A stretch of 64,000 nt of DNA from Telluria aromaticivorans (lineage in GTDB: Bacteria; Pseudomonadota; Gammaproteobacteria; Burkholderiales; Burkholderiaceae_D): assembly GCF_013003915.1 (NCBI RefSeq), contig NZ_JABAIV010000001.1, positions 310,001-374,000 of the forward strand, in the 5' to 3' direction. The position numbers were made by a program, and so were the translations under genes. The notes beneath the pieces were generated by a model. That model saw nothing but the letters and a program-made list of their open reading frames with translations, did no database searches and was not told where the DNA came from. Positions 35,203-45,416 of this stretch are shown piece by piece. The first letter of the stretch is position 1, and each line of letters opens with the position of its first letter.

Positions 35203-36006
35203 ATGAAAAAACTGTACCTGGCCATCGCGGTGGCCATCGCCCTGGGCACCCTGACCACCGGCTGCACGATCGTCGACACCGGCGAAGTCGGCTTGCGCGT
35301 GAACTTCGACAAGACCATCGAGGCGGACGAGCGCGTCGCAGGCAGCTTCAACCAGACCATGGTGGGCTCGCTGCTGACCTTCCCGGTCAAGGACGTCAGC
35401 GTCGATGTGCAGAACCTGACGCCGCTGGCCGCCGACAATTCGACGATGAAGGAATTCGACATCAGCGTGATTTACAACATCACGCCGTCGTCGGTGTCCG
35501 ACCTGTACATCAACAAGAGCCGCTCCTTCCACATGGTCGACAAGACCGGCGACATCTACCTGATGCATGCCTACATCTACCAGACCGCGCGCAACGCCGT
35601 GTATAAAACTGCGCGCAAGTACGAAGCGCTGAACATGAACGATAACCGGGCCCAGATCGAGCAGGAGATCCAGGAAATCATGGTGTCGACGCTGAACGAC
35701 GAAAAGCTGAACGGTATCGTGATCTCGCAGGTGCGCGTGGGCAGCATGGTGCCGAGCGACGCAGTCAAGGCCAGCGCGGACAACCTGGTACGCGCCAAGA
35801 ACGAGGAAAAGACCAAGGAAGTCGAGGTCCAGATCGCGAAGAAGGAAGCCGAGCGCATCGCTGCGCTGAACGCCAACGCGGGCGCCATCAGCTACATGCA
35901 GGCACAGGCGCAGATGAAGATCGCCGAGGGCATCGCGGAAGGCAAGGTGCAGACCGTCGTGATTCCTTACGACTTCAAGGGCATGGTCAATATCAACAGC
36001 AAATAA
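35203..36006 (+). CDS. SPFH/prohibitin-type (Band 7) protein with lipoprotein-like signal
   Basis: This 267-residue protein starts with a hydrophobic segment ending in Thr-Thr-Gly-Cys21, a permissive lipobox, so it may be lipid-anchored. Residues about 25-190 form an SPFH domain: Val-Gly-Leu-Arg-Val near the start, then Phe-Asp-Ile-Ser-Val-Ile-Tyr-Asn-Ile. An Ala/Glu/Lys-rich coiled coil at 190-240 follows, as in prohibitin and HflK/C-like proteins. The likely role is scaffolding in membrane microdomains, or assembling with proteases. No NfeD partner gene is nearby. A GC-rich hairpin follows downstream. Confidence 0.85.
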   Translation: MKKLYLAIAVAIALGTLTTGCTIVDTGEVGLRVNFDKTIEADERVAGSFNQTMVGSLLTFPVKDVSVDVQNLTPLAADNSTMKEFDISVIYNITPSSVSDLYINKSRSFHMVDKTGDIYLMHAYIYQTARNAVYKTARKYEALNMNDNRAQIEQEIQEIMVSTLNDEKLNGIVISQVRVGSMVPSDAVKASADNLVRAKNEEKTKEVEVQIAKKEAERIAALNANAGAISYMQAQAQMKIAEGIAEGKVQTVVIPYDFKGMVNINSK

Positions 36007-36017
36007 GGTTCATGCGT

Positions 36018-36053
36018 GCGGGAACGGGGCGCTGGCCGCGGCCCCGCTCCCGC
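36018..36053 (+). terminator. Long GC-rich hairpin after the SPFH gene
   Basis: A 13-bp stem with one mismatch (36018-36030 with 36041-36053) and a 10-nt loop begins 11 bp past the SPFH stop. There is no T-tract, so it may be a Rho-type or weak terminator, or may protect the 3' end of the message. Confidence 0.45.
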
Positions 36054-36156
36054 TGGACGGAGCCTGTTTCCATCTGGATTTTGTGCAATGGCCAGAGTCT
36101 TTCCGCACAAGACCGTCACCGCTTTCAGCCGCGCGCCACGCGCAAAAACCCTTCCC

Positions 36157-36162
36157 TATAAT
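36157..36162 (+). promoter_or_regulatory. Probable -10 element of the permease gene
   Basis: A perfect TATAAT lies 107 bp before the permease ATG, in an otherwise GC-rich gap. The expected -35 position has no good TTGACA match, so this is a partial promoter call. Confidence 0.4.
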
Positions 36163-36268
36163 CGGTCGCCGCGGACCTTGAAGCGTGTATTCGGGCCCGT
36201 CTTCGATGCTGCACAAGGCCGGTGCATCCCACGCCGGAAAAGTTCCCTCACCAGGATAGCCCGGCACC

Positions 36269-37666
36269 ATGGATCGCACCGAGGCAGGGCAGTTTGCATC
36301 GACCGGCACAGGCGACCAGCCGCGCCGGCTGCTGGGATTGCGCCAGACGATCGCACTCATCGTCGGCGTCGTGATCGGCGCCGGCATCTTCAAGTCCCCC
36401 TCCATCGTGGCCGGCCTCAGCGGCAGTGCCGACTGGATGTTCGGCATGTGGATCCTCGGCGGCCTGATCTCGCTGATCGGCGCGCTCTGCTATGCCGAGC
36501 TGACCACGGCCTATCCGCATCCCGGCGGCGACTACCATTTCCTGCACCGCGCCTTCGGGCGCTCGACCGCCTTCTTGTTCGGCTGGGCCCGCTTTGCGGT
36601 GATCACCACCGGCTCGATCGCGCTGCTGGCCTTCGTGTTCGGCGATTACATGCAGCAGGCCATGCCGTTGACGGCGCTGCCGAGCGGCTGGGGCGCGCCG
36701 GCCTATGCCTGCGCCGTCATCCTCGTGCTCTCGATGGTCAACCTGCAGGGCCTGAGCACGGGCGCCGGCACGCAAATGTGGCTGACCCTGGCCGAGATCG
36801 GCGGGCTGGTGCTGCTGACCCTGGCCGCGGCCTTTTTTACCGACCCCGCACCGGCCGTGGCCACGCCGCTGGCGGCGACGGTCCCGGTGTCCTTCGGCAT
36901 GGCGATGGTATTCGTGCTGCTCACCTATGGCGGCTGGAACGAGGCAGCCTATATCAGCGCCGAGATCAAGGGCGGCGCAGCCAGCATGGTGCGGGCGCTG
37001 ACCCTGTCGATCCTGATCATCACCGTGCTCTACCTGATGGTGACCTGGGCCTGCCTGCAGACCCTCGGCATGCAAGGCATGGCCAAGTCCGAAACGCTCG
37101 CTGCCGACGTGATGGGCCAGGCGTTCGGGGCGCCCGGCGAGAAGATCATTTCGCTGCTGGTCGCGATCTCCGCTTTGACCTCGATCAATGCCACCATGAT
37201 TGTCGGCGCGCGCACCGGCTATGCGATGGGCCGCGACTGGAGCCGGCTGGCCCGGCTCGGCCAGTGGGACGGCGAGCGCGGCACGCCGGCGGTGGCGATG
37301 TCGATCCAATGCGGCGCGGCCCTGCTACTGGTCGGCCTTGGCGTGGCCTTCGGCAGTGGTTTCAAGGCCATGGTCGAGTTCACGGCGCCGGTGTTCTGGC
37401 TGTTCTTCCTGCTCAGCGGCATGTCGCTGTTCGTGTTGCGGCGACGCGAGCCCGACCTGCCGCGCCCGTTCAGGGTGCCGATGTATCCCCTGCTGCCCCT
37501 GCTGTTCTGCGCCAGTTGCGCCTGGATGCTCTGGTCCAGCCTGTCGTACGTAACCAGCCAGTCGCTCGGCGGGCTGAACGCGGCGTGGATCGGGGTTGCC
37601 GTGCTCGCCAGCGGCAGCCTGCTGATGCTGTTCCTGGACCGGAAGACCCCGTCCGCCTTACCCTGA
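36269..37666 (+). CDS. APC-family amino acid permease
   Basis: This 465-residue carrier has about twelve transmembrane helices. The substrate-binding unwound helix 1 is visible as Gly-Ala-Gly-Ile-Phe near residues 37-41, the hallmark of APC/LAT-like transporters. Tyr-Ala-Glu-Leu (helix 2) and Tyr-Gly-Gly-Trp-Asn-Glu (helix 6) are also typical. It probably exchanges or imports neutral amino acids, but the substrate cannot be read from the sequence. The start at ATG 36269 has only a weak ribosome-binding site. The exported methyltransferase gene starts 30 bp after its stop and may be co-transcribed. Confidence 0.9.
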   Translation: MDRTEAGQFASTGTGDQPRRLLGLRQTIALIVGVVIGAGIFKSPSIVAGLSGSADWMFGMWILGGLISLIGALCYAELTTAYPHPGGDYHFLHRAFGRSTAFLFGWARFAVITTGSIALLAFVFGDYMQQAMPLTALPSGWGAPAYACAVILVLSMVNLQGLSTGAGTQMWLTLAEIGGLVLLTLAAAFFTDPAPAVATPLAATVPVSFGMAMVFVLLTYGGWNEAAYISAEIKGGAASMVRALTLSILIITVLYLMVTWACLQTLGMQGMAKSETLAADVMGQAFGAPGEKIISLLVAISALTSINATMIVGARTGYAMGRDWSRLARLGQWDGERGTPAVAMSIQCGAALLLVGLGVAFGSGFKAMVEFTAPVFWLFFLLSGMSLFVLRRREPDLPRPFRVPMYPLLPLLFCASCAWMLWSSLSYVTSQSLGGLNAAWIGVAVLASGSLLMLFLDRKTPSALP

Positions 37667-37696
37667 CCTGATCCTGACCCTACACGGAGAATGCCG

Positions 37697-38290
37697 ATGA
37701 ATACCGATGCACGCCGCCGTACCCTGCTGCTGTCTGCCGCAACCACGGCCGGCCTGGCGCTGGTCCCTGCACGCAGCCTGCTGGCGCAGGACCTGGCCGA
37801 GCCCGCGCACCTCGACGTGCCCTATGTGCCGACGCCGCAGGAGGTGGTCGATCGCATGCTGGAACTGGCGCGGGTCGGCAAGAAGGACGTGCTGTACGAC
37901 CTCGGCTGCGGCGACGGCCGTATCGTGGTCACCGCCGCCAAGGCGCGCGGCGCGCGCGGCACCGGCATCGACCTCAATCCGGTGCGCATCGCCGAAGCGA
38001 TGGAGAACGCAAAGAAGGCCGGCGTCGCAGACCGCGCGACCTTCAAGGTGGGCGATTTGTTCGAGACCGACGTTTCGGCGGCAACGGTGGTGACCCTCTA
38101 TCTGCTGCCGTCGGTGAACGTGAAGCTGCGTCCGCGCCTGTGGCAGCAGCTGAAGGTTGGCACCCGCGTGGTGTCGCATGCCTTCGACATGGGCGCGGAA
38201 TGGCCGCCCGAGAAAAAAGTGGAGGTCGAGGGCCGCACCATTTACTACTGGACCATTACGGAGGCGAACAAACGTGCGGTGAAGGCTTGA
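37697..38290 (+). CDS. Exported class I SAM methyltransferase (FAM173-like)
   Basis: This 197-residue protein has an N-terminal leader with Arg-Arg-Arg-Thr-Leu-Leu-Leu and a hydrophobic core ending near Leu-Leu-Ala-Gln. It reads as a twin-arginine or Sec export signal. The rest is a compact Rossmann methyltransferase: Pro-Thr-Pro-Gln-Glu-Val-Val near residue 45, the SAM loop Asp-Leu-Gly-Cys-Gly-Asp-Gly-Arg near 67-74, and Gly-Ile-Asp-Leu-Asn-Pro near 92-97. This layout resembles the FAM173/ATPSCKMT lysine methyltransferase family. ATG 37697 has GGAGA at ideal spacing, whereas ATG 37691 would sit directly on it. An exported SAM-dependent enzyme is puzzling, because SAM is cytoplasmic. Confidence 0.82.
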   Translation: MNTDARRRTLLLSAATTAGLALVPARSLLAQDLAEPAHLDVPYVPTPQEVVDRMLELARVGKKDVLYDLGCGDGRIVVTAAKARGARGTGIDLNPVRIAEAMENAKKAGVADRATFKVGDLFETDVSAATVVTLYLLPSVNVKLRPRLWQQLKVGTRVVSHAFDMGAEWPPEKKVEVEGRTIYYWTITEANKRAVKA

Positions 38291-38296
38291 CCCGCG

Positions 38297-39457
38297 TCAG
38301 TCGCCGCTGACCCAGGGCGCCGCCACTGGCCGGGCTCCGGCCAGGCCGGCGGGTCCCGCAGCGCGCGCCGCATCGGTCTGGGGCGGACGATAGGTCTCGC
38401 CATGGCGCAGCACGAAGAAGGCATCGTCCGCCACGCCCTGGGCCTGGCGCGCGGCAGCCAGGTCGCGCGGGGCCTGGTCGAGGCGTTCCCGGCCCATCGG
38501 GTAGGTACCCCAGTGCATCCCGACGCTGCGCCGCACGCCCAGCTCGCGGTGGATGCGCACGGCCTCATCCGGGCTGACGTGGGAATTGCGGTACCAGAGC
38601 GGCTGGTAGGCGCCGATGCCGATCGCGGCCAGGTCGAAGCTCTTGAAGCGGGCGGCGATGTCCTGCACGTCTTTCGAATAGCCCAGGTCGCCTGAAAAGA
38701 AGAAGGCGAAGCCGGGACGGGTGACGGCCCAGGCGCCCCACAGGGTTTCGTTGCGGTCCCAGGGCGTGCGCGAGGACCAGTGGTGCACCGGCAGCAAGTG
38801 CAGTTCCAGTCCGCGGAACGAAACCTTGTCCCACCAGTCCAGCCGATTGATGCGCGACCGGTCGCCGCCGGTAACGTGCCTGGCCAGCCACAGGTCGATG
38901 CCGAGCGGCGCGTACAGCATTGGCGGGCCGCCCTTCTGCTGGTACAGGGCGCGCAGCGAATCGAGCGAGAGGTGGTCGTAGTGCGAATGGCTGATCAGCA
39001 CGGCGTCGATGTGCGGCAGGTTCGCCAGCGCCACGCCCGGCGGCTGGTGGCGCTTCGGGCCGGCAAACGCGACAGGCGAGGCGCGCTCGTCGAAGATCGG
39101 GTCGGTCAGGATATTGACCCCGCTGCCGGTCTGGAACAGGAAGGTGGCATGGCCGATCCAGGTCAGCGCCGGCTCGCTGCGGTTGGCGTGGATGAAGTCC
39201 AGGTCCGGACGCACGGTAGGGATCGGCGCCTGCGGCTCGCGTTCGGAATTATCCGAAGTCCAGTTCTTGATGCGTCCGAGCCAGCCTTCGAAGAAGCCGC
39301 TCGGTGGCCGCTGGTAGGCGGGGTTCGACGGATAATTGTTGGCAAACCCCTGCGGCCGGTGGTGGAGCTTGCCCGCGTCGTAATAGGGATTGACCTGCGC
39401 GCATCCGGCAAGGGTCAGGCTAAAGCTCAGTGCTGCAAGGCAGGGTAACAGGCGCAT
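38297..39457 (-). CDS. MBL-fold lipoprotein, NAPE-PLD/RomA-like
   Basis: This 386-residue protein has a lipoprotein signal ending in Leu-Ala-Gly-Cys near residue 19. The rest is a metallo-beta-lactamase fold with the metal motif His-Ser-His-Tyr-Asp-His, a Trp-Ile-Gly-His-Ala-Thr strand before it, and later ligands in Phe-Ser-Gly-Asp and Gly-Met-His-Trp-Gly. This arrangement matches the UlaG/RomA/NAPE-phospholipase D branch, which acts on phospholipid-like or lactone substrates. The frame opens 39 codons earlier, but ATG 39457 starts the signal peptide. It ends 6 bp from the convergent methyltransferase gene. Confidence 0.88.
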   Translation of the reverse strand: MRLLPCLAALSFSLTLAGCAQVNPYYDAGKLHHRPQGFANNYPSNPAYQRPPSGFFEGWLGRIKNWTSDNSEREPQAPIPTVRPDLDFIHANRSEPALTWIGHATFLFQTGSGVNILTDPIFDERASPVAFAGPKRHQPPGVALANLPHIDAVLISHSHYDHLSLDSLRALYQQKGGPPMLYAPLGIDLWLARHVTGGDRSRINRLDWWDKVSFRGLELHLLPVHHWSSRTPWDRNETLWGAWAVTRPGFAFFFSGDLGYSKDVQDIAARFKSFDLAAIGIGAYQPLWYRNSHVSPDEAVRIHRELGVRRSVGMHWGTYPMGRERLDQAPRDLAAARQAQGVADDAFFVLRHGETYRPPQTDAARAAGPAGLAGARPVAAPWVSGD

Positions 39458-39927
39458 GGCGAGGGAGAGGTAGGGAAAGCAACGAGTATAAGGGGCGAAT
39501 ACACGAGACACGGCCGCAGCCTGGCGCCGCCCAGGGCGTGCAAACAAGATTTGCAAAAACAGCCCGCGATGCACACAATATTTGCATGAATAGCAACTCA
39601 GCCGAACGCCGTTTCTTCTCGATGCTGCGGCTCACACGCCCCTGGTCCATTTTGTCGTTCCATAATTATTGCCCAGCATGTAAGCTAACGGGTCCCAGCC
39701 TACCCGCTGGCAAGCGCCCTTGCCCATCCCACGCCCGGGCGCGCCTGGCCGGCCACAAGCCGAACGCCTCCTGCGCAATTGCTCCCGATCTGATACCGTA
39801 GCAACAAACCAAGGGTCGATCCGGCACCCTCCGCCGCCTGCAGCGACCACGCTGCCCCGCCGGACGCAGGCAGGACGCATCGGGTGCCGGCGTACCAGCT
39901 CCTTCTTTAACTTATTTGGCTATTGAA
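39458..39927. other. Gene-free divergent region upstream of zwf
   Basis: These 470 bp lie between the MBL lipoprotein gene (minus) and zwf (plus). They are AT-richer than the genes. Two direct ATTTGCA copies occur around 39550 and 39575, and a CATAATTATTG stretch occurs near 39660. I see no stable coding frame with a ribosome-binding site, no HexR-type palindrome and no clear promoter pair. It presumably holds the promoters of both genes. Confidence 0.4.
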
Positions 39928-41394
<1,467 letters not shown>

Positions 41395-41455
41395 GCGCCG
41401 GCCGGGCCAATGCGAGCCCTCGCCGGTGAGTATTTCCGTCCGGTTAGCCTGAACA

Positions 41456-41582
41456 TGCAGGGTGGACGGGGTCGTCCAGGCCAGTGGCCTGGACGACCCC
41501 GGCCGCGCGTCCAACTCCGATGTGATCTGCCACAGCGCATCGGGGATTTGAACGCGCGACCGGCGAGGCCGGCCACCTTACG
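41456..41582. repeat. Dispersed palindromic repeat, copy 2
   Basis: This 127-bp element has ends TGCAGGGTGG (41456-41465) and CCACCTTACG (41573-41582). Inside is a perfect 33-nt palindrome (41468-41500, 16-bp arms, 1-nt centre) built around GGCCAGTGGCC. A segment almost identical to copy 3 follows (CTCCGAT.TGATCTGCCACAGCGCAT, then TTTGAACGCGCG). It lies between the convergent zwf and DUF2784 genes and could act as a terminator for both. Confidence 0.8.
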
Positions 41583-41614
41583 CCTTTCTAAACAGCATTA
41601 CGTAACGGCGAGTC

Positions 41615-41998
41615 CTATCTTCCTTGACCCGCCGGACGCGGCAGCCGGTGCCGGAAGATCCACAGGTAGAGGGCCGCATTGATGAAGAGCACCCCGGCAG
41701 CCAGCCCGAACTGCAGCCCGCGCGTCAGCGCGCCCGGATAGATCAGCGGCAGCAGGTAATGCTCGACGAAGCCGCCGCTGTAACCAGCCCCGCCCGCCAA
41801 CGAACGCAGCCAGACCTCGGCATGGGTCAGCGGGCACACCCCGCCGATCACCTCGATCCCGACACCCCAGGCGGCCGCCGCCAGGTGCACCGGCAACAAG
41901 CGCCGCCGGCGCGCCACCAGCAGCGCGCCGAACACGACGAACAGGATGAAGCCGAGGTGCAGCAGCAGCACGGCATCCGCCAGCAAACGATAAGCCAC
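41615..41998 (-). CDS. DUF2784 membrane protein
   Basis: This 127-residue protein has four hydrophobic helices, as expected for the DUF2784 family. It shows Leu-His-Leu-Gly-Phe-Ile-Leu-Phe-Val-Val-Phe-Gly in helix 1, Trp-Gly...Glu-Val-Ile-Gly-Gly-Val-Cys-Pro-Leu-Thr between helices 2 and 3, and Glu-His-Tyr-Leu-Leu-Pro-Leu-Ile-Tyr-Pro before the last helix. The open frame is much longer upstream but Arg-rich there. The GTG at 41998 is preceded by GGAAGGA and begins the first helix. The function of the family is unknown. Confidence 0.85.
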   Translation of the reverse strand: MAYRLLADAVLLLHLGFILFVVFGALLVARRRRLLPVHLAAAAWGVGIEVIGGVCPLTHAEVWLRSLAGGAGYSGGFVEHYLLPLIYPGALTRGLQFGLAAGVLFINAALYLWIFRHRLPRPAGQGR

Positions 41999-42237
41999 GG
42001 TCGAGAATCCTTCCGGTAACAGGCCAGGCTTCAGTGTAGCGTGCCGCAAACGGCCGCGCCATCCAGAAGTACGTGGCCCGCACGCGCCCGGCACGCGAGT
42101 CGCTCTGCCGCGCCGATGGTCGATCCTCGGCAAGGTAGTGCAAATGGGGCGTGACGCAAGGTCTTGCACTAGAATGCTGGCCTGACCCGAGGTTCTCCGC
42201 ATCCTGCGCGGCGGACTTTCCCTCTACAGAAAGCACG

Positions 42238-42951
42238 ATGAGCACTACCGACCTCCCCTTCCGCGCCACGACGCCCGAAGCCTGCACCTGGCTGGCCGAA
42301 CAAACCGGATCGCCCTGGACCCTGGCGCGGCTGCTCGAGCATGAAATCACGCCCTATGTCTGGCTCGATTACGACGCGGCCCACCCCGAGCTGTTCGGCG
42401 AGGCCAACGGCGGCTACCTGGCGCCGATCTTCTTCGCCGACGATATCGCGCGCCTGGCCGCGGGCAGCGAAGATGTGCTGATCACGACCACCAAGGATGC
42501 GTACAAGATCGTCGCGCGCCTGCCTGCGCCCGGTTTCACGCGCCGGCTCGACGAGCTGCGTTTCCAGAAGAAGGACCTGGAGCGGCTGGTTGGCAAGCTC
42601 AAGCACGCGGCCGAACCGGCGCCGCCGGTGGCGCCACCGGCCGCGAAGGAATCGCAGCTCGGCATTGGCAAGGCCGAAGTGATCGAAGCTTTTGGGCGCA
42701 TCGTGCGGCTGGACCTGGGCAAGGCGCTGGACGATGCCATCGGCATCTTCGGCGACGACGGCGCCCGCGTGAAGGCGAGCGCGAAGAAATCGAAACGCAA
42801 CGCGGTATGGAACCCGGTCACCCTGGCCCTCGGCCTGCACGACGTCTACCGCGTGCCGCTTGGCCCCCTGAAGCGCGCCTTCAAGACTCACGACTTTCTG
42901 CTCGACTGGGACGGCAACTGGGAACAGTCGCTGCAGCTGCTCGGCAAGTAA
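42238..42951 (+). CDS. Hypothetical cytoplasmic protein
   Basis: This 237-residue soluble protein has no signal or membrane segment. The N-terminal half (residues about 5-105) is mixed alpha/beta with many aromatics. A Pro/Ala-rich linker sits around residues 118-135. The C-terminal part ends in a conserved-looking Trp-Asn-Pro-Val-Thr-Leu-Ala-Leu-Gly-Leu-His-Asp-Val-Tyr segment and several Trp and Asp residues. A Lys-Ala-Ser-Ala-Lys-Lys-Ser-Lys run suggests nucleic-acid contact, but I recognise no family. It lies 239 bp from the divergent DUF2784 gene and ends 10 bp from the convergent MBL gene. Confidence 0.7.
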   Translation: MSTTDLPFRATTPEACTWLAEQTGSPWTLARLLEHEITPYVWLDYDAAHPELFGEANGGYLAPIFFADDIARLAAGSEDVLITTTKDAYKIVARLPAPGFTRRLDELRFQKKDLERLVGKLKHAAEPAPPVAPPAAKESQLGIGKAEVIEAFGRIVRLDLGKALDDAIGIFGDDGARVKASAKKSKRNAVWNPVTLALGLHDVYRVPLGPLKRAFKTHDFLLDWDGNWEQSLQLLGK

Positions 42952-42961
42952 GCCTGGACAC

Positions 42962-44311
42962 TCAGCGCGCCAGCAGGCGCCGCAACTGGGCCGCCTGGTA
43001 GGCGCCGAAGGTGTCGCTGAACAGGGACCGGATCAAGGGATCGTCGACCACGTCGGCCAGCGCCAGCGCCGCCTCGGTATCCGGATCGAACACGGTGTCG
43101 TTGATGCGCATGTACATCGAGGTCAGCGACTCGCCGTTATCCAGCGCCGCATACAGCTTGGCGGCAGGGATCTCGGTGGTCCAGCCGAGCGGCGCGGCGT
43201 CCGCGTCGACGAGCACGGCGCTTTCTGCATCGAGGCGATAGCGCAAGCGCGTCACCTCGCCCGCGCTGCCGAACAGCGACATCTGCCAGATCCGCGGCTC
43301 GTCGAAATACTCCGAAGCCGCCTCCACCTGCCCGTATTTTCCCGGCAGGCCTGTGCGGCAGTAATCCATCACGCGCGCATGCTGTGCGTCGGTCAGCGCT
43401 GCAAAATGGCCAGCGATGTCGGCGGTCGACGGCGGCGCGGCATGGCCTTCATAGACGTAGTCGACATCCTGGTCGCCGACCGGGATCACCCAGGGCAAGG
43501 GCGCGGCAGGCTGCAGCGCGGTGGCGTCGAGCCGCACCGACATCGATGGGTTGAGGCGCACGACCTCGGCATCCGGCAAGGCTGCGCCGACTTCACGCGC
43601 GAACTGCGCGTAGGTGATCGGGAAGAAGGCGCGGTTGTACCAGGACCACGGCTCCTGCTGGAACTGGCAGGAACTCGGCACGACGTAACGGGGTTTGAGC
43701 GCGCGCAGCTGGGCGATCCACGCTTCCGGCAGGGTCGGCGGCGCAGCCGCGGCGCGCGACGGCGCCAGCACTTCGATCTCGCGCATGGTCTGGAAGGGCC
43801 ACAGCACCATGTCCCACGGCCCCTCGCGCACCAGCTTCGCGAGCGTGTCTTCGTCGATCCACGAATCGACCACGTTCAACACGTTCATGCCGGCGGCCAT
43901 CACCTGGAACATCGAGTCGACGTCGGCATCCATGGCTTCGCGCGGGACCACCTCGAAGGGCCCGACATGCACCGGCAGGTTCAGGGTCAGCGAGTGCACC
44001 TGGGTGAAGCCCAGCATGCGCACCATCTCGAACAGCTCATCGAAGATGCAGTAGATGTAGAGCGGCGTGCTGCGTTCAAGCAGGTCCAGGCTCTCGAGCG
44101 AGCAGTGGTCGTCGTGGAAATGCGAGATGAACACCGCGTCGTATCGCTGGGCGCGGATCGCATCGCGGTCAAAGCGCACGTCCGGGAAGGCATGGCAATT
44201 GCGGCTGAACGGGTTCTCGAAGATGGTATCGAAGGCGATGCGCACGTCCTCGCACTCGAACACGTAGCCTGCATGCAGGATCCTCGAAATTGTCAGTCCT
44301 GTATCTGCCAT
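42962..44311 (-). CDS. MBL-fold metallohydrolase of unknown substrate
   Basis: This 449-residue cytoplasmic protein has an N-terminal metallo-beta-lactamase domain. The metal motif is His64-Phe-His66-Asp-Asp68-His69. The later ligands are less clear, with a His in Leu-Pro-Val-His-Val-Gly as a candidate. The C-terminal 200 residues are an extra domain I cannot assign. The overall plan (MBL plus long tail, no signal) recalls the UlaG-like and CMP-Neu5Ac-hydroxylase-like members. ATG 44311 is preceded by a strong GGAGG. A divergent TRIC-type channel gene lies about 220 bp away. Confidence 0.78.
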   Translation of the reverse strand: MADTGLTISRILHAGYVFECEDVRIAFDTIFENPFSRNCHAFPDVRFDRDAIRAQRYDAVFISHFHDDHCSLESLDLLERSTPLYIYCIFDELFEMVRMLGFTQVHSLTLNLPVHVGPFEVVPREAMDADVDSMFQVMAAGMNVLNVVDSWIDEDTLAKLVREGPWDMVLWPFQTMREIEVLAPSRAAAAPPTLPEAWIAQLRALKPRYVVPSSCQFQQEPWSWYNRAFFPITYAQFAREVGAALPDAEVVRLNPSMSVRLDATALQPAAPLPWVIPVGDQDVDYVYEGHAAPPSTADIAGHFAALTDAQHARVMDYCRTGLPGKYGQVEAASEYFDEPRIWQMSLFGSAGEVTRLRYRLDAESAVLVDADAAPLGWTTEIPAAKLYAALDNGESLTSMYMRINDTVFDPDTEAALALADVVDDPLIRSLFSDTFGAYQAAQLRRLLAR

Positions 44312-44531
44312 GATGTCCTCCGTAGAAGCCCGCATTCTACAACGCCGGATGGCCGGTAGCGCCCGCAAGGCCTGGCGTTCTGCGCTACCATGTCGGGTTG
44401 GCCCTGGATGCCCACCGCATTGTTTCGATGCTCCCCTCCTGGCGTGGCCTTCCTTGCCGCCCCGCCCGTACTACTCTCGCTCATAGGTAACCAACGTGTT
44501 CGCTGTCCTTTCCCTCGACATGGGGGCCGCC

Positions 44532-45182
44532 ATGAAGACCCTCGTGCTGACCCTCGACCTGGTCGGCACCTTCGTGTTCGCCCTCAGCGGCGCCATGGCG
44601 GCCTCGCGCCGCCGGCTCGATATCTTCGGCGTGCTGGTGCTCTCGTTCGTGGCCGCCACCTCGGGCGGCATCGTGCGCGACCTCCTGATCGGCGCCACGC
44701 CGCCGGCGGCCATCAGCGACTGGCGCTACTTGGTCATTTCGACCCTGGCCGGGCTGGTCATCTTCTTCTGGTACCCGGCCATCGGCCGCCTGCGCAACCC
44801 CGTGCTCATCTTCGATGGCGCCGGGCTGGCGCTGTTCTGCGTGGCCGGCGCACAGAAGGCGCTGGTGTTCGGCCTGGAGCCCGTGATGGCGGCCCTGCTC
44901 GGCATGTTGACCGGCATCGGCGGCGGCATCGCGCGCGACGTGCTGCTGTCGAACGTGCCGGCCGTGTTCCGCTCCGATATCTACGCGGTCGCCGCACTGG
45001 CCGGCGCCTCGGTGGTGGTGATCGGCGATGCGCTGCAGCTGCCCACCACTGCCACCGCCTGCGCCGGTGCCGCCCTGTGCTTCGGCCTGCGCCTGGCCGC
45101 CATTCGCTTTGGGTGGCACCTGCCGACCGCGCGCGCGCCGGAGAACGAGGCCGAGACCGACAAGATCGACCAGGGACGGTAG
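44532..45182 (+). CDS. TRIC-type (UPF0126/YicG-like) membrane channel protein
   Basis: This 216-residue protein has about seven transmembrane helices in two homologous halves. Each half carries the family's Gly-Gly-Ile-x-Arg-Asp motif (residues 45-50 and again near 130). Bacterial members related to trimeric intracellular cation channels have been characterised as trimeric cation (potassium-type) pores, although individual substrates differ. Earlier starts (GTG 44496, ATG 44520) are in frame. I chose ATG 44532 because GGGGG precedes it at ideal spacing and homologues start right at helix 1. Dispersed repeat copy 3 begins 34 bp after its stop. Confidence 0.88.
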   Translation: MKTLVLTLDLVGTFVFALSGAMAASRRRLDIFGVLVLSFVAATSGGIVRDLLIGATPPAAISDWRYLVISTLAGLVIFFWYPAIGRLRNPVLIFDGAGLALFCVAGAQKALVFGLEPVMAALLGMLTGIGGGIARDVLLSNVPAVFRSDIYAVAALAGASVVVIGDALQLPTTATACAGAALCFGLRLAAIRFGWHLPTARAPENEAETDKIDQGR

Positions 45183-45215
45183 GCCGCCAGCCGCCACCAA
45201 TGCCGCTCAGTTAAG

Positions 45216-45342
45216 CGTAGGGTGGCCGGGGTCATTCAGGCCAGTGGACTGAATGACGAACGGCCCCGCCTCCAGCTCCGATCTGATCTGCCACAGCGCA
45301 TTGGTGGTTTGAACGCGCGGCCCGCAGAGCCGGCCACCCTAC
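45216..45342. repeat. Dispersed palindromic repeat, copy 3
   Basis: This 127-bp element has ends CGTAGGGTGG (45216-45225) and CCACCCTAC (45334-45342). The inner hairpin 45231-45257 has arms GTCATTCAG and CTGAATGAC around GGCCAGTGGA. Compared with copy 2 the arms differ at several positions, but each change is matched on the other arm. The segment after the hairpin is nearly the same as in copy 2. It lies 34 bp after the TRIC gene. Confidence 0.8.
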
Positions 45343-45416
45343 ATTTCTTACGCTAACTGAACGGCATTAGCCAGCCGCCGCCGCTTGTTGTCGGCAAACT
45401 GCCCAGCTACAGTGGG

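Noticed and set aside
39430-39801. A 123-codon ORF between the MBL lipoprotein gene and zwf
   Set aside because: It overlaps the signal-peptide coding part of the MBL gene, has no ribosome-binding site, and has unremarkable composition.
42151-42237. A longer N terminus for the 42238 gene
   Set aside because: The extension has no ribosome-binding site and a Cys/Pro-rich composition unlike the rest. The ATG at 42238 starts a sensible domain.
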